A DNA stretch of 64,000 nt, from the NCBI GenBank assembly GCA_965224605.1, contig CBDCZP010000008.1, forward strand, positions 124,001 through 188,000, written 5' to 3'. This stretch comes from HyVt-477 sp965224605 (GTDB lineage: Bacteria; Pseudomonadota; Gammaproteobacteria; Thiotrichales; Thiotrichaceae). A program made the translations under genes and the position numbers. This document shows positions 42,433-52,232 of this stretch, piece after piece. The first letter of the stretch is position 1. Every line of letters begins with the position of its first letter. The notes beneath the pieces were generated by a model, which was not told the origin of the DNA, searched no databases, and worked only from the letters and a program-made list of their open reading frames with translations.

Positions 42433-42692
42433 AATTTTACCGCAAATACTATTGCAGCCATTAATTCCAAAATTAAATTTCAACAATCGTATTCGTGTGT
42501 TGACCAAATTATCGAACTCTAATAGCTGAAATATTATCGTCCTTTACTCCATTTCAATCTAATCATTTTTCGACCTTCTCTCATGACTATCATGATTAAG
42601 AAAGAGTACATACATATGTTCTACAGCTTAATTACTGCTACCCTTTTACTCTTTAGGTGTCATTCACCTAGCTAAGCAGTGTATTAAAAAGT

Positions 42693-43943
42693 ATGGAAAG
42701 TCATTCCTTTCTCCGTAATGTTACAACGTTAGCAAGCGGAACTATTATTGCCCAGTTGCTTCCATTACTTGCAAGCCCCGCCCTTACACGACTGTATTCC
42801 CCAGAGCAATTTGGATTGTTTGCCATTTTTATGGCATTGGTCAGTAGCCTTACACAAGCAAGCACCGGACATTATGGAGTAGCCATGATGACTCCAAAAC
42901 ATTCAATAATAGCTAAAGAATTGTTCACTATAGCTGTCTATTTTGCCGTAGGTTTCACAGCAATCACTCTGATGAGCGTGATTTTTTTTCATCAACACCT
43001 GCTGAATTTTTTAAACGCACAAGAATTAACTGACTGGATTTACATCATACCGTTGATGGTATTAACCATTGGCTTGTCACAACTCGCCAATCACCACGCA
43101 AACAGAAATGGCAACTATTCCTACATGGCTCATGCCGCATTACTGCAAGGCATAACTATCGTCAGTGTTAGTTTATTGCTTGGGGTACTAAAAATTGGGT
43201 TTAGTGGTTTAGTTATCGCTTACGCTTGTGGATCACTGGTTTCTTTTATTTATCTATGGTGGCGCCATAGAGGGGAATTACTAGCTTTAGATTTTAGGCT
43301 TTCCAAAAACAAATTCAATGTAGCCAAACGCTATAAAGACTACCCTCTGTTTAGCGGAAGTATGAGCCTATTTGATGGCCTTTCTTTAGCGTTGCCTACT
43401 TTCTTTCTTGCCGCAGGATATCCGGATGCAGTGGTAGGTTATTTTGCTCTCGTTATGCGCATCCTGTATTCCCCGCTCTCCTTTCTATCTACGTCTGTCG
43501 GGCAAGTTAACCTCAAGAAAGTAGTAGATCTCATTCACTCACAAAGCAATATTCTTCCTTACCTACATAAGGTCACACTTGTCTTAATGGCAATAGCTGG
43601 AGTACCCAGTTTATTATTATTCTTTTTTGGGCCTGAAATCTTCACCTTTGTTTTTGGCAAGAACTGGCTCACAGCCGGGGAATTTGCTCAAATTTTAGCA
43701 CCCGCTTTAATGGTTCGTTTTACCGCATCTACACTTAGTAGCACATTAGGAGCCACTCAACACCCCCGACTTGCTGGATTCTGGAAAGTTACCTCTTTCT
43801 TGACAACATTTACCGTGCTGTGGTTATTTTCTGGCGAGGTATCTGCTCATCAACTACTAAAATATTTAGTATTTAAAGACATCATTTTATATCTTTTCTA
43901 CTACACTTTAATATATTTCTCAGCCTCGAACCCTGCAAGATAA
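42693..43943 (+). CDS. wzx: Polysaccharide flippase, Wzx-like
   Basis: A 416-residue membrane protein with about 12 spans and the MATE/MOP-type start NVTTLASGTIIAQLLPLLAS, then PALTRLYSPEQFGLFAIF. This is the Polysacc_synt family. Wzx proteins move lipid-linked repeat units across the inner membrane. It heads a run flippase-GT4-polymerase-GT2-Wzc, the expected set for a Wzx/Wzy-dependent exopolysaccharide or capsule. The glycan itself cannot be told. Confidence 0.85.
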   Translation: MESHSFLRNVTTLASGTIIAQLLPLLASPALTRLYSPEQFGLFAIFMALVSSLTQASTGHYGVAMMTPKHSIIAKELFTIAVYFAVGFTAITLMSVIFFHQHLLNFLNAQELTDWIYIIPLMVLTIGLSQLANHHANRNGNYSYMAHAALLQGITIVSVSLLLGVLKIGFSGLVIAYACGSLVSFIYLWWRHRGELLALDFRLSKNKFNVAKRYKDYPLFSGSMSLFDGLSLALPTFFLAAGYPDAVVGYFALVMRILYSPLSFLSTSVGQVNLKKVVDLIHSQSNILPYLHKVTLVLMAIAGVPSLLLFFFGPEIFTFVFGKNWLTAGEFAQILAPALMVRFTASTLSSTLGATQHPRLAGFWKVTSFLTTFTVLWLFSGEVSAHQLLKYLVFKDIILYLFYYTLIYFSASNPAR

Positions 43944-43997
43944 CAATATGATGTTTAAAGTTTTTTCTAAATAATTAGAACCATTAAGAAACAGACC

Positions 43998-45128
43998 ATG
44001 TCAGCTCTACAAAACACACCTATTGTTCATGCTACGACCGTCCATCCCTGGTGGGATAACCGTGTGAGCAATAAAATGGTAAACGGTCTTGCAAAATTGG
44101 GGTATCAGGTTTATTTCATTGTCAATTCATACCCCGCTGATAGACGACCCAACATCAATTGCCTAACCATAAAAACACTACAGCGAGAATCTGGCCTCAA
44201 AAACCGAATTATTAAAAATCTACTTGTTTTAAAAAGAGCCTCATCCATACCCCATAAGGGCATATTTCATTTTCATGACCCCGAAATGATTTTTGTCGGT
44301 GCGTTAATGCGTTTGCAAGGCTGGAAAGTGATTTATGATGTGCATGAGGATTATTACTTAAGCATTGCTCATAAGCCCTACCTTGGAAAATGGTCTCAAT
44401 TATTGTTGCCCTGGGCTTTCCGATTAATTGAACAAAGCTTTATCAAGCTATTCGGCTTTCACCTCATCAATGCAGAAAAAACTTACACGTCACGCTACCC
44501 TAAAGGAGTCGAAATTCTCAATTACCCCAAACTTCTAAAAATATCAGCCACCAATAATCGTCATGATTATCAAAAAATCAACCTCATCTATGCGGGAGTT
44601 ATGATGATTGGCAGAGGAGTCTTTAAATTTAAAGAAATTTTGCAGACTGATCCGGATATACACATCACGATCATAGGCAGATGTCCTAAGCATTTGAAAC
44701 AACAGATACTTGAAAATTGTGCACCCTACATTGAACGGTTAACGATGCATACAACCCCTGAAGGAATTGCGTTTGAAGACATTGTTTCTCTGTATCTCCA
44801 AGGTGATTGGGCAGCAGGCATATCAATATTTTCAGACATACCCAATTATAGAGATACCGAACCCACCAAGTTTTTTGAATATATACAATATTCCATGCCT
44901 ATTATTGCTTCGAACTTTCCAACATGGAAAAAATTTGTAGAGGGACAAGAAATTGGAATATGTATTGATCCTGATGACATCCCCGGCACACTCCCAAGTG
45001 CGTTAAAAATACTTAAAAACAAACAACACTGGAACACTATTCGTAAAAACTGTCAAAACGTAGCTGTACAATATTCTTGGGAATCGCAGCAAGAAAAACT
45101 AATCAACTTATACAAACAAATATGTTAA
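43998..45128 (+). CDS. Glycosyltransferase, GT-B fold, GT4-like
   Basis: 376 residues. The N-terminal Rossmann half has HPWWDNRVSNKMVNGLAKLG and HFHDPEMIFVGALM, then VIYDVHEDYY. The C-terminal half has NLIYAGVMMIGRGVFKF and the donor-binding EPTKFFEYIQYSMPIIAS with its paired Glu pattern. It is a retaining enzyme that adds one sugar from a nucleotide donor to the growing lipid-linked unit; donor and linkage are unknown. It is 54 bp after the flippase and overlaps the polymerase start by 7 bp (ATGTTAA). Confidence 0.85.
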   Translation: MSALQNTPIVHATTVHPWWDNRVSNKMVNGLAKLGYQVYFIVNSYPADRRPNINCLTIKTLQRESGLKNRIIKNLLVLKRASSIPHKGIFHFHDPEMIFVGALMRLQGWKVIYDVHEDYYLSIAHKPYLGKWSQLLLPWAFRLIEQSFIKLFGFHLINAEKTYTSRYPKGVEILNYPKLLKISATNNRHDYQKINLIYAGVMMIGRGVFKFKEILQTDPDIHITIIGRCPKHLKQQILENCAPYIERLTMHTTPEGIAFEDIVSLYLQGDWAAGISIFSDIPNYRDTEPTKFFEYIQYSMPIIASNFPTWKKFVEGQEIGICIDPDDIPGTLPSALKILKNKQHWNTIRKNCQNVAVQYSWESQQEKLINLYKQIC

Positions 45129-46375
45129 ATAAAAATGACCTATTCGGTAATTTATATGTTTATTTTGCTGTGTTCTCTGCATTCTTTATTTCATACTTGC
45201 CGCTTGTCTATATACTGAACTACCTGGGTGTTAGTAAGAATCCTGCATATTTCGCGTTTATACTGTTAACTTTCATTCTCATTCTGGTTTACATTTATAT
45301 GGGCCGGATATGGGTATCCAAAGATAGTCTTGTCTTATTCACCCTCTCTCTATTTTTTGCAGCCTACGCCGCCGTTTCCTTCACACTCACTATTAATTAT
45401 TTCAACGACTATCAAACACTGATAGTCGTGAGTGTATTGAGCCCTCTTTATGTGTTACTGGCAACACTAGTAGCAGATAGAAAAAAACAAATTCTGGTCT
45501 TTGTTTACTTAATCAGCTCCGTGTATTTAGTTTTCATCATCTTTAAGTGGCTAAACGGTGATCTAGAACCCGGCAAGGACACCATTTTTATACAAGTTTT
45601 TGATACCGTAGGTTCAGAATTTTATCAGAATATTAATAAGTATCTCGGTTTAGTGTGTATCTTGACAATGGGTATTTTTACCCAACGTAGCTGGTTGATG
45701 AATTTTCTAAAAATTGCTTTAGTCATGTTGTGTGTATTTTTCATGCTAAAGATAGGTGGGCGCGCCGCCATTGTTTCATTAACCATGGTATTCTTTTTCT
45801 GGTATTTCCTACTTAGAATCAGGCTGGGAAGTATGTATTTCATACTCTCAATGGTGGTTCTAGTTATAGTAAGTTATATGTTATTACTGAGCTTGGACAC
45901 GCTCATTGTTTTAATGCAAGAATCTAATATAACGTCTATAAATCGCTTTGCAAATCTCTTCATCGGTTCAGATAGCAGCCATCGAGAATTTCTATTTACT
46001 AAAGCACTAGAGCAATTTACTGATAGTCCAAAGAATCTCTTCTTTGGAGGTGGCATGAACAGCTTCTCCATATTCTCCAAGGAAAACAATATCAACCTAT
46101 ACCCACACAATATTATTCTGGAATTATTAGCTGAATACGGAATTGTTGGCTTTCTTTTATTCATGCTGCCGATTTTTTATCTATTTACTCTTCGTCGCAA
46201 CAGACTGGGAAGCTATATTGGAACTGACCGGATAGACAGAATTTTCTTTATGTTATTCCTCTATTTTTTCCTTATCCATATGTTCACCGGAAGCTTAAGA
46301 GGGATCTGGTTTTTCACTTTTATTACCTTCCTGCTCTATCCATCTCCACGTAAGTTATACCTAAAAATCACATAA
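45122..46375 (+). CDS. wzy: O-antigen/exopolysaccharide polymerase, Wzy-like
   Basis: 417 residues from ATG 45122, which overlaps the stop of the preceding glycosyltransferase; codons upstream in frame are inside that gene. It has about 10-12 membrane spans, and a large periplasmic loop (LFIGSDSSHREFLFTKALEQ, then PHNIILELLAEYGIVGFLLF) matching the O-antigen ligase/polymerase family. It joins repeat units in the periplasm. As usual, overall sequence is poorly conserved; hydropathy, the loop motif and context carry the call. After it comes an 840-bp gap. Confidence 0.8.
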   Translation: MLNKNDLFGNLYVYFAVFSAFFISYLPLVYILNYLGVSKNPAYFAFILLTFILILVYIYMGRIWVSKDSLVLFTLSLFFAAYAAVSFTLTINYFNDYQTLIVVSVLSPLYVLLATLVADRKKQILVFVYLISSVYLVFIIFKWLNGDLEPGKDTIFIQVFDTVGSEFYQNINKYLGLVCILTMGIFTQRSWLMNFLKIALVMLCVFFMLKIGGRAAIVSLTMVFFFWYFLLRIRLGSMYFILSMVVLVIVSYMLLLSLDTLIVLMQESNITSINRFANLFIGSDSSHREFLFTKALEQFTDSPKNLFFGGGMNSFSIFSKENNINLYPHNIILELLAEYGIVGFLLFMLPIFYLFTLRRNRLGSYIGTDRIDRIFFMLFLYFFLIHMFTGSLRGIWFFTFITFLLYPSPRKLYLKIT

Positions 46376-46390
46376 GCCTTTGAGGCTCTC

Positions 46391-46738
46391 TAGTTGAGAT
46401 TCTCAGAGAAGTGATACATCCATTTAAATATTGAAAAATTTGGAAGTTTTGCCCTGCTCAATGAATTGATCTGTAACCATTGGTCAGAGTTCATTAAATT
46501 CTAGTAATAATACAGAGGGGGTGTTCATCAAGGCGGTTCAATGCTACTGATAGCCCTCCTGAAATAGTTGAGATTCTCAGAGAAGTGATACATCCATTTA
46601 AATATTGAAAAATTTGGAAGTTTTGCCCTGCTCAATGAATTGATCTGTAACCATTGGTCAGAGTTCATTAAATTCTAGTAATAATACAGAGGGGGTGTTC
46701 ATCAAGGCGGTTCAATGCTACTGATAGCCCTCCTGAAA
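46391..46738. repeat. Exact 174-bp tandem duplication
   Basis: Two identical 174-bp units, 46391-46564 and 46565-46738, directly after wzy. Each contains a GAGGG..CCCTC inverted pair spanning 40 bp. On the minus strand a 46-codon ORF (MNSDQWLQINSLSRAKLPNF..) crosses the junction of the units; it resembles nothing I know and may be a relic. Sequence identity points to a very recent duplication or to misassembly. Confidence 0.9.
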
Positions 46739-46754
46739 TAGGGTTTTATCTATG

Positions 46755-46848
46755 TTTCTGGTAGGTCGGATAAGGAACGCCATCCGACAAGATGCTGAAT
46801 TCAAACTGTTTGTCGGATGGTGCTATCGCTTATCCGACCTACCAGAAA
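46755..46848. repeat. GTAGGTCGGATAAG hairpin element, copy 3
   Basis: A 94-bp palindromic element with a perfect 20-bp outer stem (TTTCTGGTAGGTCGGATAAG and complement) and an inner CCATCCGACAA/TTGTCGGATGG pair. It is the best preserved copy of the family at 7195 and 17741. The remaining 46849-47215 is AT-rich leader sequence before the GT2 gene, with nothing else recognised. Confidence 0.8.
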
Positions 46849-47215
46849 CGTGTATTGGTTACACTTGTACGATAAAAAGCTAGCATTGAACAGCCCTGGT
46901 CCCTAGAAGTCCTACTAAAAGCACGAATACCTGGTTTTTATTCCATCTTTCTAATACTTCTCACCGAATAACTTCTATCTAAGTTATTCGCGTTCAATAA
47001 GCAACCTATTCAATTAGGTTGTGATTAAAATATAGATAACATCATAGTATTTATTTATTTATTTCTATAAATATAACCAAACTGTTAATTATTGGTTTTA
47101 AACTATAATTATAAATAGAAACAACAGCATTTAAAATCCTCAAGCATAAATACCGAAATGGATTGGGTGTTTATGGAATTTAAAAAGAATAGATACAGCA
47201 CTAAAGAGGCCAATT

Positions 47216-48259
47216 GTGAACAAGGAAGTTATAAGCATTATTGTACCCTGCTTGAATGAAGTGGATTTTATTGAAGACATGGTCGAATCAGTAGTTAACC
47301 AGACAGTTGATAGCCATCAGTTTGAATTAATTATTGTAGACGGTGGAAGCAATGATGGAACACGGCAGATTCTTTGGAAACTGAGAAGAAAACATCCCTT
47401 CATTCGACTCCTTCACAATCCACGTAAAACAACTCCACATGCTTTGAATATTGGCATAAGAAATGCTCGGGGAAAGTTTATCGCCAGAATGGATGTTCAC
47501 GCAAAATATCCCCCAAACTACCTTGAACGTCTCTATAAAGCCATCATCAAAACAGGAGCTGCAAATGTAGGTTGTTGTATAGAAACCTTGCCGAGTCACA
47601 ATACCAGCAAGGCAAAATCAATTGCATACACACTATCAAACCCTTTTGGAGTCGGAAACTCCTATTTCAGAATTGGTTCGAAAGAAATGAGAGAAGTAGA
47701 CACGGTTCCTTTTGGTTTTTTTCGTCGTGATTTATTTAAAAAGATTGGCTTATTTGATACGGACATGACACGTGGACAAGACCATGAATTTAACGCTCGC
47801 ATTAAGAAGGCGGGAATGAAAATCTACCTGATCCCAGGAGATAAAATCCGATATTACGCTAGAGAAAACTTCAAAAAACTGTCTGCCATGATGTATCAAT
47901 ACGGATTCTCACGACCTGTAGTAAACAAAAAAATTGGCTCCCCCGCCACACTCAGGCAGTTTGTCCCACTTGCACTTGTTATATCTCTTATTAGCACGGC
48001 TTTTCTTGCCCCTTTTAATACTCTCTTTCTGAGCTTGTTCGCTTTGCTATTAACCGTCTACTTAACAGCTTGTGGAATTGCAGCATCACATATCGTGAAA
48101 AAGAAAACAGGACGAATAAAACTTAAATTATGGGCACAAATAATAATGGGATTTATAACGAGTCACTTATCCTATGGGTTCGGCTATATGGGGGGGCTAT
48201 TGAGCTTACTGTCCCCACAAAACAGCAAAAGTAGCCACATGGCAAAGATTACCCGATAA
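47216..48259 (+). CDS. Family 2 glycosyltransferase with membrane C-terminus
   Basis: 347 residues from GTG 47216, with AGAGG upstream. It has a GT-A fold: ISIIVPCLNEVDFIEDMVES, the acidic VDGGSNDGT near residue 40, metal-binding ARMDVHAKYPP near residue 93 and TRGQDHEFNARI near residue 185. Residues 245-330 form two to three membrane spans. The layout resembles ExoA-type glucosyltransferases of exopolysaccharide loci. It acts at the cytoplasmic face of the inner membrane. It lies after the 840-bp gap and before the Wzc-like gene, so it may be transcribed apart from wzx-wzy. Confidence 0.88.
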   Translation: MNKEVISIIVPCLNEVDFIEDMVESVVNQTVDSHQFELIIVDGGSNDGTRQILWKLRRKHPFIRLLHNPRKTTPHALNIGIRNARGKFIARMDVHAKYPPNYLERLYKAIIKTGAANVGCCIETLPSHNTSKAKSIAYTLSNPFGVGNSYFRIGSKEMREVDTVPFGFFRRDLFKKIGLFDTDMTRGQDHEFNARIKKAGMKIYLIPGDKIRYYARENFKKLSAMMYQYGFSRPVVNKKIGSPATLRQFVPLALVISLISTAFLAPFNTLFLSLFALLLTVYLTACGIAASHIVKKKTGRIKLKLWAQIIMGFITSHLSYGFGYMGGLLSLLSPQNSKSSHMAKITR

Positions 48260-48480
48260 AACATCTTACTCTTATAGGTACCTCTGATTTCCTGAAAGAT
48301 AGAGCTTGTCAGGTTTTTGATAGAAAGATTCGCGATAGCGGTAGATGTTGAATACCTTATATAACGAAAACATGACAAACCCTAACCTCATGAAAATGAC
48401 ATACGTTTATTCAGAGTACTTTTAATCCTCAATATGATCACAATGCAGTAATGATCAGAATGTAGTAAATAATGCAATAA

Positions 48481-50739
48481 ATGGAAATTCGCATGAATAA
48501 AAATTATCCCAATGAAATCATTATTCAGTCACAAGACTCCAGCCTTAGCAATGAAAATCAGGCTAAAATCATTGCTTTTCCATCAAACTATGGTGAACCT
48601 CATTTGCATGAGGATAGGGCTTCATTTAGTGATTTTTTAAAAGTATTATCGCAACATAAAAGGTTGATTTTCCTAACAACGTTAGCAACGTTAGCACTCT
48701 CTTTTCTTATAGCATCACTCATAGATCCGGTATATCGCTCCACGACTACATTGAAGATAAATGCTAGCCCCATCCGAGTACTTAATTATGATGTTGAAGT
48801 CGGAGAGAGAATCCAGCCTAACCAAGACTTTTATCAAGGTGAATTCAAGTTACTACAAAGCAGAGTTATCATTAACAAAACTATTGATGAATTAGCTTTG
48901 GAGCATACTTTACGTAATCTTGTCGAAAAAGAAACGCTTATTGATAAAGCTAAAAACCTGCTCAGAACATGGACTCCTGCGAACTGGGGTGTTTTCGCTG
49001 AAGATATAAAAAAGAAAAGCAAACCCATTGAATTAGAATTGCAGGAAAAAATCGTTACTATTCCCAGTAAAGATTGGGGTTTGGTTGATCTTACTGTTGA
49101 TTGGGAAACAGCTGATGGCTCAGCCGCTATAGCCAATAGCCTCGCTCAAAACTTTATCAAGCTCAGTCTGGAACGCCGCTTAAATCTTGCAGAAGACACA
49201 AGGGTATCTTTAAACAAACAGATTCTTTTAACCAAGAAAAAACTTCTTGATTCTGAGCTAATACTGAACAAATATGCCAAAAAACAGAATATCGTTCATA
49301 TCGATGGCGACAAGTCACTCACTTCGAGCAAACTCGAAGCGCTCAGTGATGCTTATACCAAAGCGCAACAAGAACTCATTTTGGCTGAAAGTGCATTCAA
49401 ACAACAATTCGAGTCAGCTGGACACATGCGCACACTGGATAACAAAGTCATCGAAAGTCTCAAAGTAAAACTGGGAAATCTACAAACCAAATATCAGGAT
49501 CAGCTACAGATATATAAGGCTAATTACCCCTCTATGCTTCAATTGCGACAGCAAATAACCAACACTAAATCACAGCTTGACAAAGAAATTGTCGGTATCA
49601 AAAAAGGTGTCAATAACGACCTGAAAAACAAATACATTGCCGCTAAGCAAAATGAACAAAAGATAAAACAACAAATGGAGCGAGGCAAACAACATCTAGT
49701 TGCTTTTCAAGATAAAAATGTGGGTTACAATAACCTGCTACGTGAAGTTGAAACGAATAAAAAGATTTATGAAGGTCTACTACAACGTGTTAAAGAAGTG
49801 GCTGTTGCTGAAGACATTGGAACCAGTCATATCTCTATTGTAGAACCTGCTTATCCAGCCTACAAAAAACATAAACCCAATGTGCCCGTTATTCTGGGAC
49901 TAGGCCTGTTAGCCGGATTATTGATTGGCAGCTCACTAGCTTTCCAGTTAAATGCTAGTGATACCCGCATTCATAGCATCGATGATTTGGACAACATATC
50001 GGATATACCTGTTCTTGGCGTGTTTCCTTTTGTCAAGAAACAACATAAGGCGCTACTTCAAAATAGTGATCATGAGCCTTCGGTGTCAGAAGCGTTTCGA
50101 TCATTACGTACAAAATTAAATTTTAGCCGAAAAACAGGCATTCCCAAGGTTATTCACATAACTAGCTCAGAACCCAATGAGGGGAAAACCAGTACGGCTA
50201 TCAATCTTGCAACGGTTATAGAAGAGTCAGGTAAATCGGTGCTACTGGTTGATGCAGACCTGAGAATACCCTCGGTACATCATTATCTTAACAAAGAAAA
50301 TTTGACAGGTCTTAGTGAACTTCTGACCGGAAACGCAGAGATTAGCAATATCATCCAGCGTATCGACGATTCTAACTTCTATATCCTTCCTGCGGGTCTT
50401 AATGATGAGAAATCGGCTGACTTACTATCCAGTGACAGAATGCTCAAGTTTCTAGATTGGGCGGCTATGAAGTTTGATCATGTCATCATTGATTCACCAC
50501 CTGTTTTAGGTTTTGCCGATGCCTTAATCCTTTCGAACCGTGCTAAATGCACGCTCTTTGTGGTATCCAGTGACAAAATCGACAAGAAGTTTATACTTGA
50601 TACATTGAAAAACCTTGAACTAAGTTATGCAAATGTTATTGGCTTTATTCTGACTAAAGCAACCAATAAAGCACAAGGCTATTATGGTTATGATCAATAT
50701 TATGACTATTCATCCACTAAGAAGTTAGCGGCTGGGTAG
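48481..50739 (+). CDS. wzc: Wzc-like chain-length regulator and tyrosine autokinase
   Basis: 752 residues from ATG 48481 (ATG 48493 is possible). The Wzz domain begins near residue 50, with a first membrane span at 60-80 (LTTLATLALSFLIASLI), a long periplasmic coiled coil, and a second span near 475-495 (VILGLGLLAGLLIG). The cytoplasmic BY-kinase has Walker A SSEPNEGKTSTA, A' VLLVDADLRIPS, Walker B VIIDSPPVLG and a C-terminal Tyr cluster GYYGYDQYYDYSS. Cycles of tail phosphorylation control polymer length and export. The outer-membrane Wza and phosphatase Wzb are not in this window. Confidence 0.92.
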   Translation: MEIRMNKNYPNEIIIQSQDSSLSNENQAKIIAFPSNYGEPHLHEDRASFSDFLKVLSQHKRLIFLTTLATLALSFLIASLIDPVYRSTTTLKINASPIRVLNYDVEVGERIQPNQDFYQGEFKLLQSRVIINKTIDELALEHTLRNLVEKETLIDKAKNLLRTWTPANWGVFAEDIKKKSKPIELELQEKIVTIPSKDWGLVDLTVDWETADGSAAIANSLAQNFIKLSLERRLNLAEDTRVSLNKQILLTKKKLLDSELILNKYAKKQNIVHIDGDKSLTSSKLEALSDAYTKAQQELILAESAFKQQFESAGHMRTLDNKVIESLKVKLGNLQTKYQDQLQIYKANYPSMLQLRQQITNTKSQLDKEIVGIKKGVNNDLKNKYIAAKQNEQKIKQQMERGKQHLVAFQDKNVGYNNLLREVETNKKIYEGLLQRVKEVAVAEDIGTSHISIVEPAYPAYKKHKPNVPVILGLGLLAGLLIGSSLAFQLNASDTRIHSIDDLDNISDIPVLGVFPFVKKQHKALLQNSDHEPSVSEAFRSLRTKLNFSRKTGIPKVIHITSSEPNEGKTSTAINLATVIEESGKSVLLVDADLRIPSVHHYLNKENLTGLSELLTGNAEISNIIQRIDDSNFYILPAGLNDEKSADLLSSDRMLKFLDWAAMKFDHVIIDSPPVLGFADALILSNRAKCTLFVVSSDKIDKKFILDTLKNLELSYANVIGFILTKATNKAQGYYGYDQYYDYSSTKKLAAG

Positions 50740-50779
50740 CCGGGGGTAAAAAGTGAGCTTTCAGGCTCGCCTGAACTTA

Positions 50780-52177
50780 ATGACCACTCAATTTCAGTGG
50801 TCACACATTTCATTAGTCGCACTATTTCTTATTCTGACGGCTTGTGAGCAACATTCCACCTATTACATCTCAACTACCGGTGACGATGCGAATAGTGGAC
50901 TTAGTGAAAATGAAGCGTGGAAAACCTTTCAACATACAACAACAGCAATTAAGCCAGGAGATAGTGTTTTTATCAAAGCAGGACACTACACCAATAATCA
51001 CCTCTATCTTAGTAGCTTCTCAGGCACTCAACAGTCTCCCATAACATTTATTGGCTATTATCAAACCCCTGGCGATTTGTTCTCAAGTAACTTTGATCCC
51101 CATCAAGTTATGACTCCCCAATTACCCAATACGAGTGAAATCCCCACCCTTGATGGAGAGTTTAAGAATGACCACTATTCAGGAATTGAGATCAACAACA
51201 GTCATTATATTCACCTTAAGAATATCCATGTCACCGGCTACCGGTCTAATATAAGCCTGTATATGGCTGAGCATAACCTACTCCAAAATATTATTGTTAG
51301 TAAGGCAAATGATTCCCTTGCCTATAACGGTTTTGGTCTTACTCTAAACAGAAGCAACTATAATACTTTACAATATATTCGTGCTATCTCGAATCAGGGT
51401 GAGAATATCAGCTTCAAGCTTTCAAACTATAATTTACTGGAGAATTGCCAGTCGCACGGAGGTTTGCCTGGAGATGATAAAGGCGAAAATGATGGCACCG
51501 ATTATTATATTGTTATCGCCCAATCACATCACAACACCATCCGTAAATGCCTCGCACAACGGCACTCATCCATAGAACATGGGGGTCATGGTATTGGCAT
51601 AAAAGCAAAAGGAGTAGATTCTTATCAAAATACGATAATAGATAGTGTGGTGCGTGGAATGAGCAAAGGATTTTATGTCAATCATCAGCAAACTTTTGAT
51701 AATGAATTCATCAACTGTGCAGCCTATGGTGATGATACTATTGCAGGTCTGATATCAAATGGCTTCATTGTCAGGGACGGAGCCCATGACAATACCTTCA
51801 GAGGCTGTGAAGGCTTACAGCTTGACCACAGCATTGCATTCACTGACTCAGTTGAGGATGGTGGGCTTGGACAGGAACAAAATAACAACTTATTTTCAGA
51901 TTGTGAATTTAGCCAAACCTTGCAAAGCATCATCTGGTTTGGCAACAGTGCACATAATAATGTATTCGATAATATTACAGCTAACTCGGCTCCTCGTTTA
52001 GTGAGCTTTTCTAACAACCCGCATCATGATTGGAGCAACAATATACTAAAGGATAGTCAACTCAACAATGTCAACACTCTGGGCTTGTACCCAACCATTA
52101 ATACAAAGGAATCGGCACTAAAAATTCACAATCTCAGTATTAATATTCATTCGCAATCCGCTATGATTCCCCACTAA
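50780..52177 (+). CDS. Right-handed beta-helix lipoprotein
   Basis: 465 residues from ATG 50780 (MTTQFQWSHISLVALF); an in-frame GTG at 50753 would add nine residues. The lipobox LTAC follows the hydrophobic stretch. YYISTTGDDANSGLSENEAW is the usual entry to secreted parallel beta-helix proteins, followed by PGDSVFIKAGHY and many NxxY/NxTI coils (NSHYIHLKNIHV, NYNTLQYIRAISNQG, HNTIRKCLA). Such proteins bind or cleave acidic polysaccharides as lyases or epimerases. No catalytic set was confirmed. It starts about 40 bp after wzc in the same operon and probably acts on the exported glycan. Confidence 0.8.
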   Translation: MTTQFQWSHISLVALFLILTACEQHSTYYISTTGDDANSGLSENEAWKTFQHTTTAIKPGDSVFIKAGHYTNNHLYLSSFSGTQQSPITFIGYYQTPGDLFSSNFDPHQVMTPQLPNTSEIPTLDGEFKNDHYSGIEINNSHYIHLKNIHVTGYRSNISLYMAEHNLLQNIIVSKANDSLAYNGFGLTLNRSNYNTLQYIRAISNQGENISFKLSNYNLLENCQSHGGLPGDDKGENDGTDYYIVIAQSHHNTIRKCLAQRHSSIEHGGHGIGIKAKGVDSYQNTIIDSVVRGMSKGFYVNHQQTFDNEFINCAAYGDDTIAGLISNGFIVRDGAHDNTFRGCEGLQLDHSIAFTDSVEDGGLGQEQNNNLFSDCEFSQTLQSIIWFGNSAHNNVFDNITANSAPRLVSFSNNPHHDWSNNILKDSQLNNVNTLGLYPTINTKESALKIHNLSINIHSQSAMIPH

Positions 52178-52232
52178 CGCTAACTTATCCGGTTTTAACA
52201 TACCCAAAGAAATAACGAGTACAAGAAGGATA

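Noticed and set aside
46391..46738. Insertion sequence between wzy and the GT2 gene
   Set aside because: There is no transposase and no terminal inverted repeat at the 174-bp unit ends; it is a simple tandem duplication.
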